Shown: in pieces, positions 1-6,812 of the stretch
How positions within the stretch are numbered: the first letter of the stretch is position 1
Layout: each line of letters begins with the position of its first letter
Assembly (NCBI RefSeq): GCF_050337105.1
Contig: NZ_JAKJSQ010000052.1
Span: forward strand, 1 to 28,231
Direction of reading: 5' to 3'
DNA from: Aliivibrio_A kagoshimensis
Lineage (GTDB): Bacteria; Pseudomonadota; Gammaproteobacteria; Enterobacterales; Vibrionaceae
Length of the DNA stretch: 28,231 nucleotides
Translations under genes and position numbers: made by a program
Notes under the pieces: generated by a model
What the model was told of the DNA's origin: nothing
Database searches by the model: none
Seen by the model: the letters and a program-made list of their open reading frames with translations, nothing else

Positions 1-187
1 ATCTTATGAGGGGAATCATAAAGGAATGACACAAACACAAATCAGACACCCATCACAAAGTCAAAATGAGATTGTGACGCAGATCTATCTTTAGCGGAAT
101 CATAACGAGATCATTAAAAATAAAAATTGATATGCAACCAGATTGAATATTGGCTAAAGGACGGGTTTAAAGAGACTTGAAACCGTG
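1..187. other. Left-edge non-coding stretch
   Basis: No coding region could be supported here. The stretch lies downstream of the leftward gene ending at 188. A weak imperfect hairpin at about 161-186 (GGGTTT pairing with AAACC, one bulge) could end that gene's transcript on the minus strand, but it has only a short T-rich tail. The rest is AT-rich sequence without recognisable motifs. Confidence 0.3.
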
Positions 188-667
188 TTATTGACCGTAA
201 TCGGTGAGTATTTTCTTCAATAAGCTATTTACGTCTTTGGTCTTTTTATTTCTTTTGGTTAACTGCTCTAATGATGTGGGTGCTGTCGATTCCGTTTTTC
301 TACTCTCAATATCTTCTGATTTATCTTTCATCTTTTGAACCGCCGGCAACAGCATACGAATCTCTTCGTTTCTTTCATCTTTTAATACAACAATGTTTTC
401 AGATTCAACCTGAACAATGGTTAACCAGCCATGTTTTATTGACTCAACTTTCTCACCAACCATTATTGATTCTGGCGGTACCGTTCTATCTGGCACAATA
501 CCACTTCTTAACTTTGCGGCACTAATTGAACGAATGTTTCCAGTATTTTCAAATGCAACGATTACAGTGTGACAATTATAATATTCTATAATTGTCACAT
601 AANCATGTTTATTTGTTTTAAATCTAGCTCCGTTCTTCATATCAATTGGAGCTTCCATTTTTTTCAC
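188..667 (-). CDS. Small two-repeat protein of phage/HNH-associated type
   Basis: A 159-aa protein of unknown function. It holds two tandem copies of a short beta-rich module: about residues 11-62, with the pattern G-x2-F-K-T-N ending in F-x2-TG and an xLRSG turn, and about residues 68-115, beginning VGEKVESIKHG. I recall this module from phage proteins and beside HNH/AP2 homing-endonuclease domains, where it is thought to contact DNA; no nuclease domain is present here. The tail (116-159) is lysine- and glutamate-rich and probably disordered. The start is a GTG at 665-667 preceded by AAGAGAG; an ATG three codons in (656-658) is the alternative but lacks a well-placed ribosome site. Base 603 is N, leaving one residue (codon GNT, probably Gly by repeat pattern) undetermined. 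It stands alone, leftward, in an accessory-looking stretch. Confidence 0.6.
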   Translation of the reverse strand: MKKMEAPIDMKNGARFKTNKHXYVTIIEYYNCHTVIVAFENTGNIRSISAAKLRSGIVPDRTVPPESIMVGEKVESIKHGWLTIVQVESENIVVLKDERNEEIRMLLPAVQKMKDKSEDIESRKTESTAPTSLEQLTKRNKKTKDVNSLLKKILTDYGQ

Positions 668-874
668 TATTTTTCTCTCTTATATCTCACAAAAAAAAAT
701 AAACGATAAAATTATCAATTTCGTTCATAACCAATATAATGAGAACTATTTATAATCATTAATACTGTTAACCAAGCCATCAACGTGAGAGTTTCTCATC
801 TTAATGGGGAGTTTAAAACGCAATTAAATGCCAGATAAAGTATAGCAAACTCGAAGTGCTACTCTCAAAAAAAT

Positions 875-930
875 ATGCAGGATAGATCCAAGCCATACTG
901 ATTTTTAGCATGATTGATAATATCCTGCAT
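875..930. repeat. 10-bp perfect inverted repeat, 36-bp spacer
   Basis: ATGCAGGATA at 875-884 is repeated exactly in inverted form as TATCCTGCAT at 921-930, with 36 bp between. The match does not extend outward or inward. It could form a long-looped hairpin, be a pair of protein half-sites, or be the ends of a tiny element remnant. There is no T-run, so it is not a classical terminator. Confidence 0.55.
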
Positions 931-1002
931 GAAGAAAAGTAGGCTTAACAAACACCTGCAATCCCCCTATCACACTCGTCAAAAACCGTTACCCTTATGA
1001 GT

Positions 1003-1011
1003 TGTTATAAT
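1003..1011 (+). promoter_or_regulatory. Extended -10 promoter candidate for the secreted-protein gene
   Basis: TGTTATAAT matches the extended -10 consensus TGnTATAAT. No good -35 lies 16-18 bp upstream, as is usual for extended -10 promoters. It would give a leader of about 150 nt before the ATG at 1169. Predicted from sequence only. Confidence 0.4.
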
Positions 1012-1168
1012 AAAGGCGCACGCCAACTACAGGTCATCTATAATTATTTTACATAACAGACGCTTCTTTCACTGCTTTTTTAATTAATAACATGTCATCA
1101 ATCACATTTTTAGCAGCGTCCAAGACTCAAAATCACTGCATTCACAATGATAAGAATGAGGGATCACA

Positions 1169-2173
1169 ATGAAACTTAAATTAATTAGAACCGCCATTAT
1201 TATAGCTCTATTTCCTTTGTCATCACACGCAGCAGAGATGACTACAGAAAAAGCAGTAGACGCACTTAACCTTAATGAGTTAGCACTGACTTACAGCCAA
1301 GAAAAGATCGTTAAAGCAACAGGCATCAGTGACGCTAAACAAGCAGATGCTTTATTGATTGATATGGGCGTGATTACGGCAAAAGAATTAGACCAAAAGG
1401 AAGCGCTTTCTAGCAAACTTAGTGCCTTTGTGACTGATCAAAACGATCAATCTGAACGTTATATCGGTAATGTTTCCGACACAAACCTCGTAGAACGTGT
1501 TGTAAAAACCTGGAATGATTCAAGTGTCATCGAGGATAACAAAACATTAAATCTACTAAACAGCTTCATCGATAACGGGTATACCACAGGTTATAACGTT
1601 ATTGATACTCAAGATGACTCTAACTTCAACCCCGATTTAATGATCCGTTACGGCCATAACAATATCCAACATGCGGTTCAGCTGCTTTATTTGATGAAGA
1701 GTGAAAGCTTTAACCCTAAGGTACAGCTTACGCCAAAATCGTCAGCCTTTTTATACCTTCCGGAATGGGGTGAGCCAAACTACCCAGTGATGACCCTTGA
1801 AAGTGGTAAAATGGTCTCAGTGGTTAAAGAGTACAACTTAGATTTTGAATTCCAAACAGCAGAGCGTAAAAAGAGCTTTATGGACTTAATCAACCAGTAC
1901 GCGAAAAAAGACAGTGCTGAAGAGAAAGGGTTAATTTTTGAGTCATGGTGGCAGCCGTTCTACCGTTCATATACCGAGATGGCTGACTACAAAGTATTGA
2001 CTGAAAACCGTGTGGTGATGGGTGATTATCAAGCTGATCTAATGTCTCTACCAGAAACAGCAGAGAAACAAGAAGAGCAAGTTCGCTCGATGGCTGATAA
2101 CTACGATGTTGTGCCAACAAAAGTATGGGTAAACCCATCATTTTACCGCTACATGCTCGGTGAGTTTAAATAA
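1169..2173 (+). CDS. Secreted (periplasmic) protein of unknown function
   Basis: A 334-aa protein that I do not recognise. Residues 1-21 form a classical Sec signal peptide: K-L-K at the N-terminus, a hydrophobic core IIIALFPL, and cleavage probably after SSHA (residue 21). The mature part is acidic, mixed alpha/beta, with no further membrane segment, no lipobox and only tryptophan/tyrosine-rich stretches near the C-terminus (around 266-275, SWWQPFYRSY, and the last 15 residues). No catalytic motif is evident. The ATG is preceded by GAGGG with a 7-nt spacer. The gene stands alone between a long AT-rich region and a convergent transposase-like gene, with a shared hairpin after its stop, so the context gives no functional clue. 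It is most likely a periplasmic protein; an outer-membrane or extracellular location cannot be excluded. Confidence 0.75.
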   Translation: MKLKLIRTAIIIALFPLSSHAAEMTTEKAVDALNLNELALTYSQEKIVKATGISDAKQADALLIDMGVITAKELDQKEALSSKLSAFVTDQNDQSERYIGNVSDTNLVERVVKTWNDSSVIEDNKTLNLLNSFIDNGYTTGYNVIDTQDDSNFNPDLMIRYGHNNIQHAVQLLYLMKSESFNPKVQLTPKSSAFLYLPEWGEPNYPVMTLESGKMVSVVKEYNLDFEFQTAERKKSFMDLINQYAKKDSAEEKGLIFESWWQPFYRSYTEMADYKVLTENRVVMGDYQADLMSLPETAEKQEEQVRSMADNYDVVPTKVWVNPSFYRYMLGEFK

Positions 2174-2181
2174 GATTATGT

Positions 2182-2210
2182 TTAGGGCTTTGACTGTGTC
2201 CAAGCCCTAA
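2182..2210. terminator. Shared hairpin between convergent genes
   Basis: A 9-bp perfect stem, TTAGGGCTT (2182-2190) with AAGCCCTAA (2202-2210), and an 11-nt loop. It begins 9 nt after the stop of the rightward gene and its right arm contains the stop codon of the leftward gene (2207-2209). Neither side has a strong T-run, so termination may be weak; a role as a bidirectional 3' end is inferred from position. Confidence 0.5.
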
Positions 2211-3661
2211 GTTAATTCGAAACCATTGAGCAGTTCGCCTAGAGTAACTGGACGGTCAAAGAAACCCAGTAATTGTGCGGGTGTTTTTCCATTTCGGTGC
2301 GGCCAACAGAAATTATAGTAACCGGTAAAGACATGCAACCAGTCATTAAACGATTGCTCATTGAGTGTCGTCCCTAAGCCCAGGAAGAACTCTGTTGCGG
2401 CGGCAAGGTAATGCTGAACCCCATCTAAACTCGCATCTTGTAACAATGTTTGCCACTGCTCTACCGACAAATCTCGACCTTTGATATGACAAGCGGCTTT
2501 GGTTTTATCCTCCCCAGAAAGAAAACCCCACTTATCCTTCCACCAGCCTACATGTCGGATATTGAGTCTTTGCTCATTAAACCACTCCATCTTTTGCCCA
2601 CTTTCTCTAAAGTAGAAAAGATGGTCCTCTGAACGAATCAAATCTTGCAGAGAAGCATTCATGAACGCATTCCTCAGCATGGTATCTTGCTCAACAAAGT
2701 AGTAACGATGAGATTTGTACTGCAATTTATTTCTCAGCACTAATGCATGTGCAAAACTGGCTAAATACGGCTGAGATAACACACCTTTATAGGAGTGCGA
2801 CACCGCTCGACCATTACTTGTCGGATCTAAATAGTTCTTTCTTGCCATAATGACTTCATACTGAGCGGTAATATCCATCATCAAATCACCTTGTTCAATA
2901 TCGTCAATAGAGCGTTTAGTCGATGTTTTAGCGTCCACATTAAGCAAGCACTCAGGTGCCATATCTGAGGTGATATTAGTATCAAACCCTAGGATGTATC
3001 CACTTGCTGCATGGGCTGTAGCAACCAGCATCGCGCCCTGCTGATCACCCAAAAACTGATAACTGGTAGACAAATTACAAGCTTCAATTTTTTGATAAAA
3101 TGCCTCTTCTTTGACATGTGCAATGTATTTTAGTCTATCCACCATACTCCGCTGTAATTTGTAAAATGCTTTAGCCGTGATATTCAGTTTTTGACAGATA
3201 TTACGAACGCCGAATGAGTACATCATGCCATAGAAAATCGCGTTTTGTGCTTCACTTTGCGGATTCAAACAGGTGAGCTGATCGGTAAACACCGTTTTGC
3301 ACGACCGGCATTGGTAGCGCTGCTTCAATGAGTTGGTTTTTCCAAATGCTCGATAGTGTTCTGGATAAGCATGAACAGCCAGAGCATGAGATGGACATTC
3401 ACCTTTTGGACACGAAATCAGAGACAAAGCGTGGTATTTTTTTTGATGCTCTATTGTTTGGAATATAGAACGATTATTAATAATCTGCGGATAAGCACCA
3501 CATTTAGGACAGTAGTAAATATTCAGTGATTTGGTGTTATATACCGCTTGGTACAACGCCGGATCACTCAGACCAAAATTCTCGCACCCCGTTGAGACAC
3601 AGTAATTAACTTGTATTCCATTGTAAGGTTTAGGGAAAACCATTGTAATATCCTTATTCAT
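2207..3661 (-). CDS. Transposase-like protein with InsA-type zinc ribbons
   Basis: A 484-aa protein. The N-terminal third is rich in paired cysteines: C-x4-C near residue 21, YYCPKC near 50, SCPKGEC near 83 and RYQCRSCKTVF near 115. The last, followed by a segment resembling GVxxICxxLNIxxxxFYKL, matches the zinc ribbon plus helix-turn-helix of IS1 InsA. The remainder looks like an RNase-H-fold integrase core: a GDQQGAMLVATAH strand pair near 208 and the C-terminal NFCWPHRNGKTPAQLLGF, which resembles the end of rve-type transposases. I could not assign a DDE triad with confidence. It has its own promoter and ribosome site (AAGGAG) and I found no terminal inverted repeats or target duplications, so it may be a free-standing or domesticated transposase relative. 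Enterobacterial and Vibrio homologues are often annotated only as cytoplasmic or hypothetical proteins. Confidence 0.65.
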   Translation of the reverse strand: MNKDITMVFPKPYNGIQVNYCVSTGCENFGLSDPALYQAVYNTKSLNIYYCPKCGAYPQIINNRSIFQTIEHQKKYHALSLISCPKGECPSHALAVHAYPEHYRAFGKTNSLKQRYQCRSCKTVFTDQLTCLNPQSEAQNAIFYGMMYSFGVRNICQKLNITAKAFYKLQRSMVDRLKYIAHVKEEAFYQKIEACNLSTSYQFLGDQQGAMLVATAHAASGYILGFDTNITSDMAPECLLNVDAKTSTKRSIDDIEQGDLMMDITAQYEVIMARKNYLDPTSNGRAVSHSYKGVLSQPYLASFAHALVLRNKLQYKSHRYYFVEQDTMLRNAFMNASLQDLIRSEDHLFYFRESGQKMEWFNEQRLNIRHVGWWKDKWGFLSGEDKTKAACHIKGRDLSVEQWQTLLQDASLDGVQHYLAAATEFFLGLGTTLNEQSFNDWLHVFTGYYNFCWPHRNGKTPAQLLGFFDRPVTLGELLNGFELT

Positions 3662-3700
3662 TGATTCTCCTTATCTTTTATATATTTACTTATTGAAAAA

Positions 3701-3728
3701 GTATTATGAACAACTTAACTATGTTCAA
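3701..3728 (-). promoter_or_regulatory. Promoter of the transposase-like gene with an embedded inverted repeat
   Basis: On the minus strand TTGAAC (3723-3728) and TAATAC (3701-3706) form a -35/-10 pair with a 16-bp spacer. The spacer is bounded by an inverted repeat, TGAACA (3707-3712) and TGTTCA (3722-3727), separated by 9 bp. An operator placed exactly between -35 and -10 suggests repression, possibly by the gene's own helix-turn-helix protein; that last step is inference. Confidence 0.45.
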
Positions 3729-3762
3729 CAAGTGATGAGCGGTTAAATTGACTCATACAATC

Positions 3763-3794
3763 AAAAAAGGAATACCCACATAAGTAAGTATTCC
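3763..3794 (-). terminator. Intrinsic terminator of the nupC-add-xapX operon
   Basis: Read on the minus strand, GGAATAC (3794-3788) pairs with GTATTCC (3775-3769) around a 12-nt loop and is followed directly by six T (3768-3763). It lies about 60 nt beyond the stop of the XapX gene and is the natural end of that leftward operon. Confidence 0.75.
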
Positions 3795-3855
3795 CTAATT
3801 TATTGATTTTTCATGAACCTAAAACAGCGCCACTCTAAATTTGTCGCATACTTGC

Positions 3856-4029
3856 TCAAGAAAAAAACATCGTCACACATTTAGTGTAAATGACCGAGCC
3901 TAAATAGACACCCACAATTCCAATAACACCCGACAGGACAGGTGGCGCAGGAATTGGCAGCTTCACTGCAGTAAAAACAACACCGACTAACAAGCCAGAT
4001 AATGCCGCTAATAAAACTTCATTTAACAT
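3856..4029 (-). CDS. XapX-domain small membrane protein
   Basis: A 57-aa protein found by reading the gap below the deaminase gene. It has two hydrophobic helices, roughly residues 3-22 and 32-48, joined by a loop with KLPIPAPP, followed by LSGVIGIVGVYLG. This helix, proline-rich turn, glycine-rich helix layout with PAPP is the hallmark of the XapX (DUF1427) family, small inner-membrane proteins of unknown function. The ATG at 4029 is preceded by AGGA 7 nt away, starting right at the deaminase stop; only 9 nt separate the two genes, so it is co-transcribed with nupC and the deaminase. A terminator follows about 60 nt downstream. Placement in a nucleoside-uptake operon suggests an accessory role in transport, for example with NupC, but that is inference. 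Confidence 0.8.
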   Translation of the reverse strand: MLNEVLLAALSGLLVGVVFTAVKLPIPAPPVLSGVIGIVGVYLGSVIYTKCVTMFFS

Positions 4030-4038
4030 GGTGGGTTC

Positions 4039-5196
4039 CTATACCGATGGGTCGAACTGAAGTCGAGTGACCAAGCGCTGTTGTAGAGCCCCTGGTGATA
4101 AGGTTGCACACAGCCCTCGTAGCTCATTCCAATCTTGCTCACTAAATTGCTGATACACTCGCTCAATCAGTGCTTGTTTAAGGTCACTCTCTACAAATGC
4201 CGCTTCAAGCGCACACAGAGTCACATCCAATAGTTCCACTCTTGAGAATGCAAATTGGGTTGCTGCTATTTGATATTCCTTTTCAATATCAGTGCCGAAC
4301 AGACCCGCATCATCAGTATTAATAGAGAGCCGTACTCCCTTCTCATACAATTTACGTAACGGGTGGTTATCAAGAGATTGATTCAATTCAGCAACCAATA
4401 TTCGATTGCTCGTTGGTGCCACTTCTAAGGTGATATTATCGCGAATAAGTTGAGCAATTAATGCCTCATCTTTAATCGCAGCAATACCATGGCCGATGCG
4501 TTTTGCACCATACTTTATGGCTTGGTGAATGCTTTCAGGCCCGCAGATTTCACCGGCATGATACGATTTATCCAATGGGATTTTACCGACTAATTCATGC
4601 ACATAACTAAAGTCAGAGAACTCACCTGCCATCTCATTACCCGCAATATTAAAACCAGTAATCATGGCTCTAGGTTGTTGCTGGATAAAGTCGACACTTA
4701 GATTCAGGTGCTCGTGGCTCAAATGACGAACTCCACAGGCCTGCAAGCGAGTTTCCGTACCATATTGAACTTTTACTTCTGCGATAGCACGTTCGATGGC
4801 ATCCATAATTTGGTGATATTTAGTGCTGTCTAGTTCACCCGTCCCATCTGGTTCCTCGGTATAACACAGATGAAATGCTGACGTGATAATTTCACAATAA
4901 ACCAGCCCTTTCTCAGCATTACGTAACAAGTAATCTTTGACAACCAAATAGTAATCATCAGGGTCACGAACTAAGGCTGCAACCGTGTCATAGGTGGCTA
5001 CAAAGGCACCAAAATCGGATTCATCGTAATTGTAGCGTCCGTTTGGAAACTCATTTCGATCATACTCCCCTTCTTGATATAAAAAGTGGTCAGGTAATAT
5101 CGCATTGTGTTTTTGAGCGAGTATCAGAGCCATTTCTGGTGTTACTGAACCTTCAATATGCTCATGAAGAATCACTTTCGGAAGTTGTGTATTCAT
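4039..5196 (-). CDS. add: Adenosine deaminase family protein
   Basis: A 385-aa metal-dependent aminohydrolase expected to deaminate adenosine, or a 5'-modified adenosine, to the inosine form in the cytoplasm. Metal and catalytic motifs are all visible: HEH (11-13), HAGE (212-215), GHG (234-236), PTSN (260-263) and INTDD (291-295). PTSN and NTDD are typical of adenosine rather than adenine deaminases. Departures are E15 where mammalian and E. coli adenosine deaminases have the Asp that contacts the 5'-OH (Asp19 in mouse), an Ala before PTSN instead of Cys, and DDA instead of DDP. It is about 40 residues longer than usual, mainly through an insertion near 40-60. It follows nupC by 58 bp and precedes the XapX gene by 9 bp, so it acts with nucleoside import. 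Adenosine is the likely substrate; 5'-deoxyadenosine is a real alternative. Confidence 0.85.
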   Translation of the reverse strand: MNTQLPKVILHEHIEGSVTPEMALILAQKHNAILPDHFLYQEGEYDRNEFPNGRYNYDESDFGAFVATYDTVAALVRDPDDYYLVVKDYLLRNAEKGLVYCEIITSAFHLCYTEEPDGTGELDSTKYHQIMDAIERAIAEVKVQYGTETRLQACGVRHLSHEHLNLSVDFIQQQPRAMITGFNIAGNEMAGEFSDFSYVHELVGKIPLDKSYHAGEICGPESIHQAIKYGAKRIGHGIAAIKDEALIAQLIRDNITLEVAPTSNRILVAELNQSLDNHPLRKLYEKGVRLSINTDDAGLFGTDIEKEYQIAATQFAFSRVELLDVTLCALEAAFVESDLKQALIERVYQQFSEQDWNELRGLCATLSPGALQQRLVTRLQFDPSV

Positions 5197-5254
5197 ATTT
5201 TTATCTCTAATTTATTTCGCAATAAGGGTACGGTTTTTATCAAGAGTCATTGAG

Positions 5255-6523
5255 TTAACTTAGGCCAAAAAACAGACCTGCTATCGTCGCTCCCATTAGA
5301 TTAGACAATATGCCCGCAATCAGTGCTTTAAAGCCAAGTGAAGCGATCTCTGAACGACGTTCAGGAAGCATTCCACCAATACCACCAATGGCGATGGCAA
5401 CCGTACCGAAGTTAGCAAATCCGCACAGAGCAAATGAGACAATAACTTGAGTGCGTTCTGACATTGGTAAGCCCGTTGCATTAACCAGAAGGTCACCACT
5501 TAAATAGGGGGCTAAATTTATATAAGCGAAGAATTCGTTGATTACGATTTTTTGACCTATAAATGAACCCGCTAGTGTCGCTTCATTCCATGGAACTCCC
5601 ATTAACCACGCGACAGGAGAAAACAAATAACCCAATATCAGCTGAAGACTAAGTTCATCAAAACCAAACCAACCTCCTACACCACCGAGCATTCCGTTCA
5701 ATAGTGCAACCAAACCGACAAACGCCAATAACATACCACCGACTTCAATCGCCAATTTAACACCGTTAGAAGCGCCCGTTGCCGCCGCGTCAATAATGTT
5801 GGCCGTTTGATTTTTTTCCAGCTCTTTTGAGTCGAGCTCAATCACTGTATCCGTTTCAGGAATCAGCATCTTCGCAAACATTAGACCACCTGGAGCGGCC
5901 ATAAATGACGCAGCCAGAAGATACTCCATCCTCACGCCAAGTTGCGCATAACTGGCTAACATAGTGCCAGCAATCGATGCTAAACCACCACACATGACGG
6001 CAAACAACTCTGAACGGGTCATTTTAGGCATATAAGGTTTAATAAGAAGAGGGGCTTCTGTCACACCTAAAAATACGTTTGCCGCCGCAGACATTGATTC
6101 CGCTTTACTGGTTTTAAGAAGTCTTTGTAACGCACCCCCTATCCATTTCACGATGAATTGCATAATGCCGATGTGATAAAGGACCGCTGATAATGATGAA
6201 AAGAAAACGATAATTGGCAGCACTTTAAATGCAATGACAAAACCGCCACTACCAAATAGCTCATACATTTTATCGCTGACCAGCCCACCAAATAAGAAGC
6301 TAATACCATCATTGCTGTAGCCGATCACAGCAGAGACTCCATTGGCCATCGTCAAAATAATACTTTGTCCAAACGAGGAGTATAAAATGAGGCCGCCAAG
6401 GGTGAGTTGAATTGCAAATGCAAACCCAATGGTTCTTAAATTAATCGCCTTTTTATTCTCAGACAACAAATAAGCAACACCAAAAAGGGCGATAATTCCT
6501 ATAATACTGATTACTGATTCCAT
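5255..6523 (-). CDS. nupC: NupC-type concentrative nucleoside transporter
   Basis: A 422-aa inner-membrane Na+- or H+-coupled nucleoside importer. It matches the V. cholerae transporter vcCNT along its whole length with the same numbering at the binding site: the TEAP loop of the first hairpin (T155, E156), the SMSAAANVFLG stretch before it, PWNEAT (the Glu equivalent to E332) and FALCGFAN (the Asn equivalent to N368). These contact base and ribose in the vcCNT structure. Two positions differ: V154 replaces Q154, which touches the nucleobase, and GT replaces SS after the FAN motif. The start ATG is preceded by GGGT. It is the first gene of a leftward operon with the deaminase and XapX genes and is divergent from deoD; the CRP site in the spacer may act on both directions. 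Confidence 0.93.
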   Translation of the reverse strand: MESVISIIGIIALFGVAYLLSENKKAINLRTIGFAFAIQLTLGGLILYSSFGQSIILTMANGVSAVIGYSNDGISFLFGGLVSDKMYELFGSGGFVIAFKVLPIIVFFSSLSAVLYHIGIMQFIVKWIGGALQRLLKTSKAESMSAAANVFLGVTEAPLLIKPYMPKMTRSELFAVMCGGLASIAGTMLASYAQLGVRMEYLLAASFMAAPGGLMFAKMLIPETDTVIELDSKELEKNQTANIIDAAATGASNGVKLAIEVGGMLLAFVGLVALLNGMLGGVGGWFGFDELSLQLILGYLFSPVAWLMGVPWNEATLAGSFIGQKIVINEFFAYINLAPYLSGDLLVNATGLPMSERTQVIVSFALCGFANFGTVAIAIGGIGGMLPERRSEIASLGFKALIAGILSNLMGATIAGLFFGLS

Positions 6524-6812
6524 AATTTTTTACCCATTAATAATATTCATACCAAAACACTTTCTCATAACTTGCCTGCCCAATTACGTGATGAACTGCT
6601 CATTTCTTCCCCCATTAATCAATCGATCATGACTGGTTCTCAATTCAAAATCAACACCCCTAAATAACGGATGATAAAATAGAAAATCAACTCATTTAGG
6701 TAACCGATACAGTGAGTGATTCAGTTCCATTTTAAGATGTGACCTATATCACTAAATAAGTCAGCCCAAAATTTAAAAATGGAGAAAACAACATACTTAA
6801 GGTGAACATAAT
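6524..6812. promoter_or_regulatory. Divergent promoter region of nupC and deoD
   Basis: A 289-bp spacer between divergent nucleoside operons. It contains one CRP site (listed separately). A plausible -10 for deoD is the TTTAAA at about 6772-6777, placing the CRP site near -41. On the minus strand several AT-rich stretches could serve nupC, including TTGATT with TATCAT or TTATTT downstream between 6650 and 6700, but I cannot choose among them. I found no convincing CytR, DeoR or purine-riboswitch signature. Confidence 0.5.
6738..6753. promoter_or_regulatory. CRP (cAMP receptor protein) binding site
   Basis: TGTGACCTATATCACT matches the CRP consensus TGTGA-N6-TCACA at 9 of 10 half-site positions. 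It is centred 67 bp before the deoD start. Control of nucleoside catabolism by CRP is well known in enterics and vibrios; activation of the deoD operon, and perhaps nupC, is inferred from position. Confidence 0.75.

Larger units (their letters stand above)
668..1168. other. 501-bp intergenic region between divergent genes
   Basis: AT-rich spacer between the leftward gene at 188-667 and the rightward gene at 1169. It holds a perfect 10-bp inverted repeat (875-884 with 921-930) and one promoter-like extended -10 element (1003-1011), both listed separately. Short open frames occur, for instance from the ATG at 929, but none has a ribosome binding site. I see nothing else that can be supported. 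Confidence 0.5.

Noticed and set aside
603..603. Ambiguous base as a possible frameshift or pseudogene mark (also at 12072)
   Set aside because: Both N bases are single substitutions in otherwise open frames; neither breaks the gene.
2207..3661. Complete insertion sequence around the transposase-like gene
   Set aside because: No matching terminal inverted repeats or target-site duplications were found on either side; the hairpin at 2182-2210 has no counterpart upstream.
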